Source: an uncultured bacterium
Lineage (GTDB): Bacteria > Bacillota > Clostridia > Oscillospirales > Acutalibacteraceae
Assembly: GCA_949293385.1 (NCBI GenBank)
Contig: CASFDQ010000142.1
Location: 1 to 35,876 of the forward strand
Direction of reading: 5' to 3'
DNA length: 35,876 nt
Each line of letters begins with the position of its first letter. The first letter of the stretch is position 1. Made by a program: the position numbers and the translations under genes. The notes below the pieces were generated by a model that was given only the letters and a program-made list of their open reading frames with translations, was not told where the DNA came from and did not search any database. Positions 17,401 through 24,201 of the stretch are shown here, one piece after another.

Positions 17401-17878
17401 CGTTTATGTATGATGAGGCGATTCCTAAATTAGTGATGGTTACCTTGTGTTCGGCAGAAACCCAGGGAACAAGTCCGACACCCGACGCTTTCCAGGACTT
17501 TGCGGAGGTATCGTTAAAATAAAGTCCGTAAACAATATGACCGTTTCCGTCGATATTCGCCGAAAGACCATCGCTTGAAGTGCTTCTGAACCAAGAATTA
17601 TAGGTTTTAAGGGTTCCGTCATCGTTTATTTCGTTAAGATATATATCCGAGGACAGACGGAAATAAAGCCCGTTTTCGCCGCAAATTGCCGCCCAGGCAA
17701 GCTCGGCTCCGTCGGAGATAATATAAGGATCGGTCTCGCTTCCGGATCCCTCGTCAGGTCGGGTTATATCTGTTCCGTTCCATACCCCTTCGGCAGAAAC
17801 AATTGCCGTTTGTCCGACAAAAACGCAGGACATAATTAGGGCGAAAACAAGAATAAACGAAACAATCTTTTTCGACAT
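14492..17878 (-). CDS. Secreted GH16 glycoside hydrolase with internal dockerin-like module (paralog)
   Basis: Same architecture as the downstream paralog. From the ATG at 17878 (AGAGGA eight bases upstream, preferred over upstream in-frame ATGs because a signal peptide starts here) the protein has 1128 residues: signal peptide about 1-30 (MSKKIVSFILVFALIMS), two beta-helix/GLUG-like repeats (about 33-315 and 320-645), a dockerin-like pair at about 661-714 (DVNADGRFSESD; DPNTDGISDITDL, both with regular spacing), an LLGITNR-containing module (about 720-835) and GH16 at about 846-1125 with EVDVFE at about 973-978. GH16 regions of the two proteins are nearly alike over AVPASVxSxGxMEYRYGYAE and TPTEMSMYVDGYCYKTYDI. 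Preceded by a terminator of birA and a TATAAT at 17921-17916. Probably exported and docked to a cohesin scaffold or the cell surface; no scaffold gene is present here. Confidence 0.88.
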   Translation of the reverse strand: MSKKIVSFILVFALIMSCVFVGQTAIVSAEGVWNGTDITRPDEGSGSETDPYIISDGAELAWAAICGENGLYFRLSSDIYLNEINDDGTLKTYNSWFRSTSSDGLSANIDGNGHIVYGLYFNDTSAKSWKASGVGLVPWVSAEHKVTITNLGIASSYINDRYAVGGFVGYSCGEVVLDSCFLADSVTLTGFETGALIGLSTFEFQISNCYSHATLIRGSEDSISYVGLLGDFYATDGGDINKCTMYNCYNSSGVAATKRELPNCGQIYAPEASKLGTVLTAEQMKGAIYSGNKMLLGDAFVATEGYPILKVFAENPRNSWNGMGDDFDEGDGISADTAYVIENAGQLAYMVASGGGGSYYKLKNDIVLNDLEKVEWNSGNVETGVDYAPNSWFTGSSSDYTKYDGFTNNISFKGTVDGNGRTVYGLWYDADALHITAGLIPAVGATTVKNLNFAFSFVSGGRFTGALSSYYAGTVSNCYIDSSVTVYGKKAVEVVSGSVGGFVGWSAGISFDNCFFDGNLVDEGGVGHAYGLVGTSWNTKITAKNCITLGCQPFTVSMSKSEFDSKAEAEEYLKNLNRYTVENVYTNHHKKDNVAGYVLDTDGDGTYETTEYYLMFTFTELETKEFKGLSALDNLPALSPELWYSVEDGYPRLRKKGNADGDVNADGRFSESDKTLLRKSLIGKSEAKNTDPNTDGISDITDLVSLSIKNGFVTRKKTKTVCYDLFDLNLDGYTVIYPEGDESAKVAAEKLAEYFSLSVSDDTASVTEKELLLGITNRPTNVKVSGLAYRSLTYNNRLYIIAEDGFALSEAVNNFIDLYDGYSIPLMRGTANGFVQDITLSNGKNYTYVWGDEFEGKVIDRTKWQNSVQGSNMGPGTAEGKEADIKVMNIPDVMKIVDGNLRLSPILYTDPDDPNIKYAVPASVRSRGRMEYRYGYAEIRAKVPFKTGVWPSYWSGESNALSGEALCEEFSVEVDVFEIFGSPNVVVPNLHKWYKNHDPATHGCTYTGTHSTSGTDKSYYFENYENLSDEYHTYGFEWTPTEMSMYVDGYCYKTYDITISFDECPDMTGFHDPRYIIFNNHVFSPNSSYKPNCIEGYEENLPANYDIDYFRLYQDATVSGTNIWTKMK

Positions 17879-17930
17879 GATAATCATCCTCTCACGAAGG
17901 TCTGTAATCACAGTAATTATAACAAAAAAA

Positions 17931-17986
17931 AACCACCAAATTAAAGTGACGGTCTGCACAAATTTCGTCACGTTAATTTGGTGGTT
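17931..17986 (-). terminator. Terminator after birA / element upstream of GH16
   Basis: Arms AACCACCAAATTAACGTGACG and CGTCACTTTAATTTGGTGGTT (one mismatch) with a 14-base loop, followed on the minus strand by nine U residues. It starts six bases after the birA stop. A TATAAT box (17921-17916) follows directly, as at the paralogous locus. Confidence 0.85.
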
Positions 17987-17992
17987 ATTACT

Positions 17993-18706
17993 TCATATAA
18001 TTCTCAGGGTTATTTCGCCGCTGCTTAAAATGGCCCTTGTACCGTCCTCATTTTGCACTATAAGGCCGCCCGAGGGGTCGATGTCCAAGGCTTTTGCAAG
18101 ATAGGTAGTTCCGTTTTTTTCGTAGGAAATATCTCTACCCAAAACGATAGAACGCTTTTTATACCTTTCTATAATATCGGAAGGAGCATCGAGTACCGTT
18201 ACGATCCTTTCGGTTATTTCCTCGGCAAGCTTTTTGCGAGATATCCCGTCGGACGCTATTCCTCCCGCAATACCCTCAAGCGCCTCGGGAAACTCGGTTA
18301 CGTTAAGGTTTATTCCGATACCGATAATTACGGAGGATATCCTTCCGCTTTCCTTATCGGTCACGGCCTCGCACAGTATTCCGCAGACCTTTTTACCGTC
18401 AAAGTAAAGGTCGTTTACCCATTTGATCCCTACGGTTATTCCGATAGCTTCTTCTATCGCTTCGGCTACGGCTACTGCGGCGGAAGCAGTCAAAATAACG
18501 GTATCTTTTTCGGAAGTAGCTATAGCAATACTCATATAAAGGCCGCCCTCGGAAAAGAAGCTTCGCCCCCTTCGGCCTCGGCCGTCCGTCTGCTTCTCGG
18601 CCACGAAGACGGCCGGAAGGGATATACCCTCCCCTATTTTCCGTCGGGCTTCGGAGTTTGTGGAATCGATAGTTTTATAATAGTAAAAATCGGCACTATT
18701 TATCAT
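17993..18706 (-). CDS. birA: Biotin--protein ligase, BirA without DNA-binding domain
   Basis: Activates biotin as biotinyl-AMP and attaches it to the lysine of biotin-dependent carboxylases or decarboxylases. The 237 residues begin directly with the catalytic domain: TIDSTNSEARR, the biotin-adenylate loop GRGRRGRSFFSEGGLYMS, KWVNDLYFDGKKVCGIL, GIGINLN, and the short C-terminal SH3-like domain. There is no N-terminal winged-helix, so this is the mono-functional type that cannot act as the biotin repressor. The ATG overlaps the last 11 bases of bioY, making a translationally coupled bioY-birA operon ended by the hairpin at 17931-17986. Confidence 0.94.
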   Translation of the reverse strand: MINSADFYYYKTIDSTNSEARRKIGEGISLPAVFVAEKQTDGRGRRGRSFFSEGGLYMSIAIATSEKDTVILTASAAVAVAEAIEEAIGITVGIKWVNDLYFDGKKVCGILCEAVTDKESGRISSVIIGIGINLNVTEFPEALEGIAGGIASDGISRKKLAEEITERIVTVLDAPSDIIERYKKRSIVLGRDISYEKNGTTYLAKALDIDPSGGLIVQNEDGTRAILSSGEITLRII

Positions 18707-19220
18707 AGATCTTTCTTATCCTTTTAATTATGAGCATAGCGAAAAAAAGCTTTACGGCGTCGGGAATTATAAAGGGTAAAAGGGTCACGGCTACGGCAGA
18801 AAGCAGGGTCTCGGAGGGGGAATAAATAAGATACCAAGCTATTCCGCAGATATAGCAGGCGATAAGTCCTGTAACCAGGCTTAAAAGAAGCTGCTTTTTC
18901 GCGGTAATACGGTATACGAGCTTTTGCACAAGCAGAAACAACACAAAACCCAAAATATATCCGCCCGTAGGTCCGAGCAGTACGCCGAAGCCCGCACCAA
19001 AGCCCGAGAAAACGGGAAGTCCTGCGGCACCCAGCATTATATAGGCTAAAACGCAGGGAAACGCACTTCTCAGAGGCAAAAGCCCTGCTATTAAAAACAG
19101 GGCAAAGGTCTGAAGCGTAAAGGGTATCGGCGCGGGGACGGTTATGATCGCGCACACCGAAAGAAGCGCTGTAAAAAGCGAGGCTAAGGCCATTTCGGAT
19201 ATTCCGCTGAGCTTTTTCAT
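18696..19220 (-). CDS. bioY: Biotin transporter BioY
   Basis: Substrate-binding membrane (S) component of an ECF-type biotin transporter. The 174-residue hydrophobic protein carries the BioY hallmarks PIPFTLQTFALFLIAGLLPLR and GLPVFSGFGAGFGVLLGPTGGYILGF. No energy-coupling module (EcfA/EcfT) is in the window, so it either uses a shared module or works alone. First gene of the bioY-birA operon with its own promoter; the ATG at 19220 has only a weak ribosome binding site (GGTGA). Confidence 0.95.
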   Translation of the reverse strand: MKKLSGISEMALASLFTALLSVCAIITVPAPIPFTLQTFALFLIAGLLPLRSAFPCVLAYIMLGAAGLPVFSGFGAGFGVLLGPTGGYILGFVLFLLVQKLVYRITAKKQLLLSLVTGLIACYICGIAWYLIYSPSETLLSAVAVTLLPFIIPDAVKLFFAMLIIKRIRKIYDK

Positions 19221-19235
19221 TAAATCACCGAGGGT

Positions 19236-19264
19236 ATTTTATCATAAAGCGCTTATTTAATCAA
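19236..19264 (-). promoter_or_regulatory. Promoter of bioY-birA
   Basis: -35 TTGATT (19264-19259), 17-base spacer, -10 TAAAAT (19241-19236), within the 45-base gap after the ABC permease gene. No palindromic biotin operator is evident. Confidence 0.65.
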
Positions 19265-19265
19265 G

Positions 19266-20948
19266 TTATACCTTCTCGGGAAGCAGACCCTCGACAAGCT
19301 TTACGGTCTCGGTAAAGCTTTTTGGTATATAGATATGGCGGTCTCCTTTACCGCGAATATTTATATAGAAGCATTCCTCAGAAAATATATCGGTGTCGGC
19401 TGAGCGCATTTCGGTCTTAAAGGTATCGATAATATTCTTTGCCACCTCGGCGGAAATAGGAATGCTCTCGTTTTTTCCGTCCATAGTAAGAACTATAAGG
19501 CCATTGTCGGGAGTAATACAGTCGTTATATCTTTTGTAAAAGGCGTCGCTGCATAAAAGCTTCAATACCAAATGAGAGGAGTTTTTCGCAAATATGGCGT
19601 GAGTCCCGTAGTCTCTTTCGACCTTTTTGCCGTTTGTCATCACGTACTCGAAATTAAAGCCTTCGGTATTGTAAATAACGTCGAAAACCTCGTAATATTT
19701 TACGAATATTCCCTCCTTATAGTTTTCTATGACCGTATTATGAAGCTTGATAAAGGTTTCAATGTCCTCCCGTTCGGTATAGGTGCAGTTGCCGTCAAAA
19801 GCAGATATTTCCTTTACGTTTTCGGCCTTCGGAAGATACTGAACGTTGTAGGCCGAAACGAGGGCGACGGTTATTACGGCAACTACGGTCAGAACTATCG
19901 CAACGCCGCCACGTATAAAGGAACTGTAAAGCTTTTTAAAGCCTCGGTTTGCGATAACTCCGAATACTATACTCGAAAGCAGGGAGCCTAAAATAAAGAA
20001 TACCCAGAAATCGAGCTCTGAGAAGGTATAGGTTGAGCTCGCTATCATTCCGATAAGATAACCGCCCGCCATAGAAATAACGGTGCTTATAACGGCGGGA
20101 ACAAACTTAAAGGAGTAGGACTCCCCTGCCGTTTCGCTTTTTCTGATATGAAAAAGCTTGATCGATATTACGGCGGATACCGCAAGAACGCCGAGGGTAT
20201 ATCCGAAAAGTCCCAGCCAGGAAAGCAGGGTCGTTCCCAGAGACAGGTCTTTATATAGAATACCGTCGGAGAACTGGGCAATGCGGGAAAGGGTAAAGCC
20301 GAAGGGGCTAAGGTAGGCGACGGGGTTTATAGAGGCCTCTATTCCGTAGGAGCCCGAATTATAGAAATGAACGAAGACGGTGCCAAGGGCGGGAAGGCCT
20401 GCGTTTACCGCAAAAAGGGCAATAAGACAGTCGAAGATACCTCCGCTTATTACTATAAAAACAAGGGTAAATACGGTCAGAGTAAGCAGGAATAAAAGCA
20501 TCAGCAGATAGGTCTCTAAAAACAGAGCGGCCGATACCTGCACCGAGAAGAAGCAATTCGAGAGCCAGAGCGCCGCAAAGGACAGGGTCATTACGAAGCC
20601 TGCGCCGATAAAGGAGGCGGCGGTACGGGCAAAAAGCAGCTCGTTTCGGGTAAGGGGCAGAGCGTGGTACATATCCCCCGCTTTTTTTGAAAAGAGGAAG
20701 GAAAAGTTTGAAACCAGCAAAAATACGAGGGACAAGACCGCCAACACGAATATGATCGTCGAGAACTGCGAAAAATAGTTAAACATATCGTAGGCATCGT
20801 TTCGGTACTCAGCGGCGTCGTTTACGGCGGCAATAAGCATACCCGGACAAATTATAAGGGAAATTGCCGCAATAAGAAGGGTCTGTGGGGTCTGCTTTTT
20901 AAGGGTAAATTTTAAAAGGCTTCTAACCGAGGATATTCTTGACGTCAT
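19266..20948 (-). CDS. ABC transporter permease of a GntR-controlled system
   Basis: Large membrane subunit of a Ytr/Ecs-like ABC transporter. From the ATG at 20948 (GGAGGAAG upstream) it has 560 residues: about ten hydrophobic segments over residues 1-370, beginning SLLKFTLKKQTPQTLLIAAISLI and containing SFLFSKKAGDMYHALPLTRNELLFAR, a pattern of Firmicute ABC-2 permeases, then a soluble, probably extracytoplasmic domain of about 190 residues (YNVQYLPKAENVKEIS onward). Its start overlaps the ATPase gene by 26 bases, so it is translationally coupled. Substrate unknown; related systems answer cell-envelope or antibiotic stress. Confidence 0.85.
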   Translation of the reverse strand: MTSRISSVRSLLKFTLKKQTPQTLLIAAISLIICPGMLIAAVNDAAEYRNDAYDMFNYFSQFSTIIFVLAVLSLVFLLVSNFSFLFSKKAGDMYHALPLTRNELLFARTAASFIGAGFVMTLSFAALWLSNCFFSVQVSAALFLETYLLMLLFLLTLTVFTLVFIVISGGIFDCLIALFAVNAGLPALGTVFVHFYNSGSYGIEASINPVAYLSPFGFTLSRIAQFSDGILYKDLSLGTTLLSWLGLFGYTLGVLAVSAVISIKLFHIRKSETAGESYSFKFVPAVISTVISMAGGYLIGMIASSTYTFSELDFWVFFILGSLLSSIVFGVIANRGFKKLYSSFIRGGVAIVLTVVAVITVALVSAYNVQYLPKAENVKEISAFDGNCTYTEREDIETFIKLHNTVIENYKEGIFVKYYEVFDVIYNTEGFNFEYVMTNGKKVERDYGTHAIFAKNSSHLVLKLLCSDAFYKRYNDCITPDNGLIVLTMDGKNESIPISAEVAKNIIDTFKTEMRSADTDIFSEECFYINIRGKGDRHIYIPKSFTETVKLVEGLLPEKV

Positions 20949-21822
20949 AGCCTTCTTCCTCCATTTCGTAAATAAATATTTCTTCAAGGGTCGGGGTTAT
21001 AAGCTCGGCAAAGATGGGATTGAGCCAGTTTATGCGGTTCATTATCTCAAACTCGTCGCCACAGATGACCATCTGATAAAGCTTGCCCGTCCGCTGACAT
21101 TTTTTAATATCGAGACCCGAAAGCTGAGATTCGGTCGGAAAGCTTTCGAAAGCAACCTGAACCTTATGAATACGGCCCTTTATCTCCTCAAGATCGTCGC
21201 TGAATATAAGACGTCCTTCGTGAATAAGAGAAATATGATCGCAAAGGTCCTCAAGTTCCCGAAGATTATGTGAGGCGATGACGGTAGTCATTTCGTTTTC
21301 GGTAACCGAATCGATAAGCAGGTTTTTAAGCACCGAACGCATAACGGGATCGAGTCCGTCGAAAGCCTCGTCTAAAAGAAGGAGCTTAGGTCTGACCGAA
21401 AGAGCCAGCATAAGAGCGGCCTGACGCTGCATACCCTTTGACATATTGTCTATCTTGTCGGTCGTACTTATGGGGAACACCTCGCAGAGACGGATAAAGC
21501 GGTTTCGGTCGAAGGTCGGATATACCCCCTCGTAAAAATCGGCCATACTAAGAAGATTTGCACCTCGGAAAAAGAACGGAGTATCGGGGAGATAGAATAT
21601 CTGCGACTTGATCTCGGGGTTATCGAAGATCGAAAAGCCCTCGAAGGAGATGCTTCCGCCGTCGGGAAAATAGACCCCCGAAAGCAGGCGCATAAGGGTC
21701 GACTTTCCGCTGCCGTTAGAGCCTACAAGGCCATAAATACAGCCTTTTTTCAGTTCGGCCGAAATTTCGTTTAAGGCGGTATAGCCGCCGAATCTTTTTG
21801 TGAGATTTAAAAGTTTAATCAT
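20923..21822 (-). CDS. ABC transporter ATP-binding protein (YtrB-like)
   Basis: ATPase subunit paired with the following permease. The 299 residues contain Walker A GLVGSNGSGKSTLMR, the degenerate signature MSKGMQRQAALM used by YtrB/EcsA-type ATPases, Walker B LLLLDEAFDGLDP and a switch histidine in VIASHNLRELE. The C-terminal 85 residues form an extension typical of this class. It overlaps gntR by eight bases and the permease by 26, the tight layout of GntR-YtrB operons. Confidence 0.93.
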   Translation of the reverse strand: MIKLLNLTKRFGGYTALNEISAELKKGCIYGLVGSNGSGKSTLMRLLSGVYFPDGGSISFEGFSIFDNPEIKSQIFYLPDTPFFFRGANLLSMADFYEGVYPTFDRNRFIRLCEVFPISTTDKIDNMSKGMQRQAALMLALSVRPKLLLLDEAFDGLDPVMRSVLKNLLIDSVTENEMTTVIASHNLRELEDLCDHISLIHEGRLIFSDDLEEIKGRIHKVQVAFESFPTESQLSGLDIKKCQRTGKLYQMVICGDEFEIMNRINWLNPIFAELITPTLEEIFIYEMEEEGYDVKNILG

Positions 21823-22192
21823 CTGCGTTTCCTCCTTTAAAAACAGTATCGATCATCCGCTTCAGGGTCGCTTCGTCAAGTCCCGCCTGCCTTGCCTGCT
21901 CAACCGCCTGCCTGAAGGTGTTTTTAGCGGCGGACAGAATGGCGTCGGCGGCCTTATTATCGTCCGAAATAAAGGAACCCTTTCCTGCTACGGAATAAAT
22001 TACGCCGTCGGCTTCTAAAATATTATAGGCACGCTGAACGGTGTTGGGATTTATGCCGAGGTCGATAGCCATAGCGCGGACGCTCGGAAGCTTATCCCCC
22101 GCCTTCAAAACTCCGAGAGCTTTAAGGCGGATTATTCCTCCCGTTATCTGATCGTAGATCGGAACGCGACTTTTATAATCTATCGTGATCAT
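21815..22192 (-). CDS. GntR-family transcriptional regulator (YtrA type)
   Basis: Small GntR repressor of 125 residues: winged-helix DNA-binding domain at about 8-75 (YDQITGGIIRLKALGVLKAGDKLPSVRAMAIDLGINPNTVQRAYNILEADGVI) and a short helical tail of the YtrA subfamily that mediates dimerisation. First gene of the operon with the two ABC genes, which it overlaps. It probably represses its own operon through the palindrome at 22214-22240 placed just after the -10 box. Confidence 0.92.
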   Translation of the reverse strand: MITIDYKSRVPIYDQITGGIIRLKALGVLKAGDKLPSVRAMAIDLGINPNTVQRAYNILEADGVIYSVAGKGSFISDDNKAADAILSAAKNTFRQAVEQARQAGLDEATLKRMIDTVFKGGNADD

Positions 22193-22213
22193 GTCGGTTC
22201 TCCTTTCTGTGTC

Positions 22214-22240
22214 AACTGTACTATTACGATTAGTACAGTT
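22214..22240. promoter_or_regulatory. Palindromic operator for the GntR regulator
   Basis: Perfect 10-base half-sites AACTGTACTA and TAGTACAGTT separated by seven bases, lying at the expected transcription start, between the -10 box and the gntR ribosome binding site. Location and symmetry fit an autorepressor site; the binding itself is inferred. Confidence 0.75.
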
Positions 22241-22242
22241 AT

Positions 22243-22271
22243 ATAGTACACTCTCCGTCCTGCTTTGTCAA
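22243..22271 (-). promoter_or_regulatory. Promoter of the gntR-ABC operon
   Basis: Perfect -35 TTGACA (22271-22266), 17-base spacer, -10 TACTAT (22248-22243), followed immediately by the operator palindrome. Confidence 0.8.
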
Positions 22272-22323
22272 CACTATTTTTAAATATTTACAATTTTGTA
22301 ATAATCCGAGGCAAACTAAGGGT

Positions 22324-22965
22324 ATGAAGAATTTTATAGAATACTTTTTAAAAAACAAAAAAGCCCGCACCGAAATAATGCTTCGGTTGGGGCTTATAAT
22401 AAACGTCGGGTACGCGGGTTATAACCTCGTTACGGGATTTCTTTACCGTTCGGTATGGTTCGGAGCGGTCGCCGTATATTACGTTATGCTTTGTACCATA
22501 AAGTTTTTTCTTCTGCGAAGAGGCTTTGAAACAAAAAGGAGTAAGCTACGGGCCCTTCGGGATATGCGGATAAGCGGGGTTATGCTTATAGTACTTAACC
22601 TTACCATAAGTATTCTTATATACCGTATGATAGTAACCGATTCGGTACATCTTTACGGCGGTTCGGTTATAACTATGGCGGCAGGGTATACGGTTTTTAG
22701 GATCGTTGCGGTCATAGTCGATTGGTGGAGCACAAGGGGCAGCTTCGACCCTATATTATTCACCGCAAAGGGGCTAAGCTTTTCGGTTGCGCTTATGTCG
22801 CTGTTTTCGCTTCAGACCTCTCTGCTCGACAGATTTATGGCGTCGGGCATTCTTAGGCAGGGCCTTAACACCCTGAGCGGCTCGGCAGTGACGGTAGCCG
22901 TACTCGTTATAGGGATAAGGACGGTTATGAGAGCGAATAAGGAGATTAAAGAAAACTGTCTATAA
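22324..22965 (+). CDS. Membrane protein of unknown function
   Basis: Not recognised. The 213 residues include about six hydrophobic segments, basic ends (FLKNKKARTEIMLR at the start; MRANKEIKEN at the end) and a WWSTRGSFDPILFTAKGLSFSVAL stretch between the fourth and fifth. It is divergent from the gntR-ABC operon, with 131 bases between the two starts, so the operator could affect it as well. ATG preceded by AAGGG close by and GAGG further upstream. Confidence 0.7.
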   Translation: MKNFIEYFLKNKKARTEIMLRLGLIINVGYAGYNLVTGFLYRSVWFGAVAVYYVMLCTIKFFLLRRGFETKRSKLRALRDMRISGVMLIVLNLTISILIYRMIVTDSVHLYGGSVITMAAGYTVFRIVAVIVDWWSTRGSFDPILFTAKGLSFSVALMSLFSLQTSLLDRFMASGILRQGLNTLSGSAVTVAVLVIGIRTVMRANKEIKENCL

Positions 22966-23015
22966 TATCTTTGATATCAAAAGATATTTTTTACCTATGA
23001 TTTTCAAAATAATTC

Positions 23016-23044
23016 TTGATTTTTATTTAAACGTGTGATATAAT
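23016..23044 (+). promoter_or_regulatory. Promoter of tRNA-Val
   Basis: -35 TTGATT (23016-23021), 17-base spacer, -10 TATAAT (23039-23044), placing the start about 12 bases before the mature tRNA. Confidence 0.75.
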
Positions 23045-23063
23045 CGTACCGTTCTGAAAAAAC

Positions 23064-23139
23064 GGACGTTTAGCTCAGCTGGTAGAGCACCCGCTTGACG
23101 TGCGGGCGGTCATGGGTTCGAGTCCCTTAGCGTCCACCA
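23064..23139 (+). tRNA. tRNA-Val (anticodon GAC)
   Basis: A 76-base cloverleaf with encoded CCA: acceptor arms GGACGTT and AGCGTCC (one G-U pair), D arm with AGCTCAGCTGGTAGAGC, anticodon stem CCCGC/GCGGG enclosing TTGACGT so the anticodon is GAC, and T arm GGGTTCGAGTCCC. Reads GUC and GUU. Confidence 0.96.
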
Positions 23140-23181
23140 AAAACAATGAGTGGTATAGATAGATGCCACTCATTGTTTTTT
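23139..23181. terminator. Terminator of tRNA-Val, probably bidirectional
   Basis: Perfect 15-base arms starting AAAAACAATGAGTGG with a 12-base loop and six T residues at the right end. A/T runs on both sides allow it also to end the minus-strand araC-type gene that stops at 23225. Confidence 0.88.
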
Positions 23182-23193
23182 GATTATAGTATT

Positions 23194-23209
23194 GGACTCG
23201 ATCCCGCGA
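23194..23209. repeat. Left copy of a T-arm-like direct repeat
   Basis: GGACTCGATCCCGCGA; matches the copy at 25919-25934 at 14 of 16 positions and the same orientation. Its reverse complement resembles a tRNA T-arm (GGGATCGAGTCC). The two copies bracket the AraC-type and FAD-oxidoreductase genes. Confidence 0.5.
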
Positions 23210-23224
23210 CATTTTATAATGAAA

Positions 23225-24082
23225 TCAACCGAGCATACGTTTTATTGATTCTTTATTCTTTCTATAAAGAAGCGGCGAGACGCCAATCTTTTGTTTGAAG
23301 ACATTGGAGAAATAATTTGAATCGTTGAATCCGACGGAAAAAGAAATTTGTGTTACGTTTAAATTGGAATACTCCAATAATTGCTTGGCATGATTTAAAC
23401 GAATATCGGTTAGATATTCACGAAAGCTTTTTTTAGTATAGCTTTTAAAACTATGGCTGAAACAGGATTTGCTGCACGAAAATTTTTTGCATATCAGATC
23501 CGTCGTTAGATCCATGGAATAATGTCGTTGAATATAGTGACATATTGCCTCATTCAAGGAAGCGGATTTCGGATCGTTTATTTCCTTAAGATAAGCAAGT
23601 TCGAGCATTTTGCAAAGCGGAAGGATTAGTGTATCTATTCTTTCTTTTTCCGGCATATTCGCTTTGAGCCTATTGTATTCTCCGGAAACAACCTCCAAAT
23701 TGCTGGCAAACCGTTCGGCAAGGAAAGAAATATGTTGCTCCTTGTTATCACAAGCGTAACCGCTTACTGAAATAAAGCCGATAATGCTTTCTTTATTGTG
23801 CAACGGATAAATATATTCTTTGACTCCCGCATAACAAACGTGGCAAAAGTTTTCGTTTGTTTGACAGCATTGACTGAAAACTTTCTTTTGACACGTGATA
23901 CATTCTGTGTGACCGTTTGGCAATGATTTTACGTAGGAGCAATAGGAATTATCATGAATATTAAAATTCATCAGAGTGCTATCCGTAATCAGTGTTTCGT
24001 CCTGAAAAGGGTGCAATGATACAGAAAGCCCGCATTCTTTAATAAGATATAAGATATAATTTTGAATTATTTTTATTTCCAT
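23225..24082 (-). CDS. AraC-family regulator with PocR-like sensory domain
   Basis: Transcriptional activator candidate of 285 residues. Residues 1-150 resemble the PocR ligand-binding domain: a cysteine-rich stretch CITCQKKVFSQCC and ENFCHVCYAGVKEYIYPL, then SIIGFISVSGY. Residues about 185-280 are the double helix-turn-helix of AraC/XylS proteins (SKSCFSHSFKSYTKKSFREYL; VTQISFSVGFNDSNYFSNVFKQKIGVSPLLYR). It is divergent from the FAD oxidoreductase gene across 119 bases and most likely controls it. The gene is clearly more AT-rich than the flanking core genes, a sign of separate origin. The ATG follows GGTGGG closely. Confidence 0.88.
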   Translation of the reverse strand: MEIKIIQNYILYLIKECGLSVSLHPFQDETLITDSTLMNFNIHDNSYCSYVKSLPNGHTECITCQKKVFSQCCQTNENFCHVCYAGVKEYIYPLHNKESIIGFISVSGYACDNKEQHISFLAERFASNLEVVSGEYNRLKANMPEKERIDTLILPLCKMLELAYLKEINDPKSASLNEAICHYIQRHYSMDLTTDLICKKFSCSKSCFSHSFKSYTKKSFREYLTDIRLNHAKQLLEYSNLNVTQISFSVGFNDSNYFSNVFKQKIGVSPLLYRKNKESIKRMLG

Positions 24083-24201
24083 AATCCCACCATTTGCTTG
24101 TTTTTATATAAAATATGCAAGTAATTATAGTATTTTCTTTGTTTAATATGCTATCATTATATCATAAAGCTTAGAAAACAACAATAGGAGAGATTGGCTT
24201 T

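Noticed and set aside
10977..17878. CRISPR-like or tandem DNA repeats within the GH16 genes
   Set aside because: The periodicity is at the protein level (beta-helix blocks); DNA repeats are too diverged and unspaced to be an array.
23064..23181. Insertion site duplication of the tRNA-Val 3' end as attL/attR
   Set aside because: No second direct copy of the tRNA 3' end is present within the window; only T-arm-like repeats in the opposite orientation are seen.
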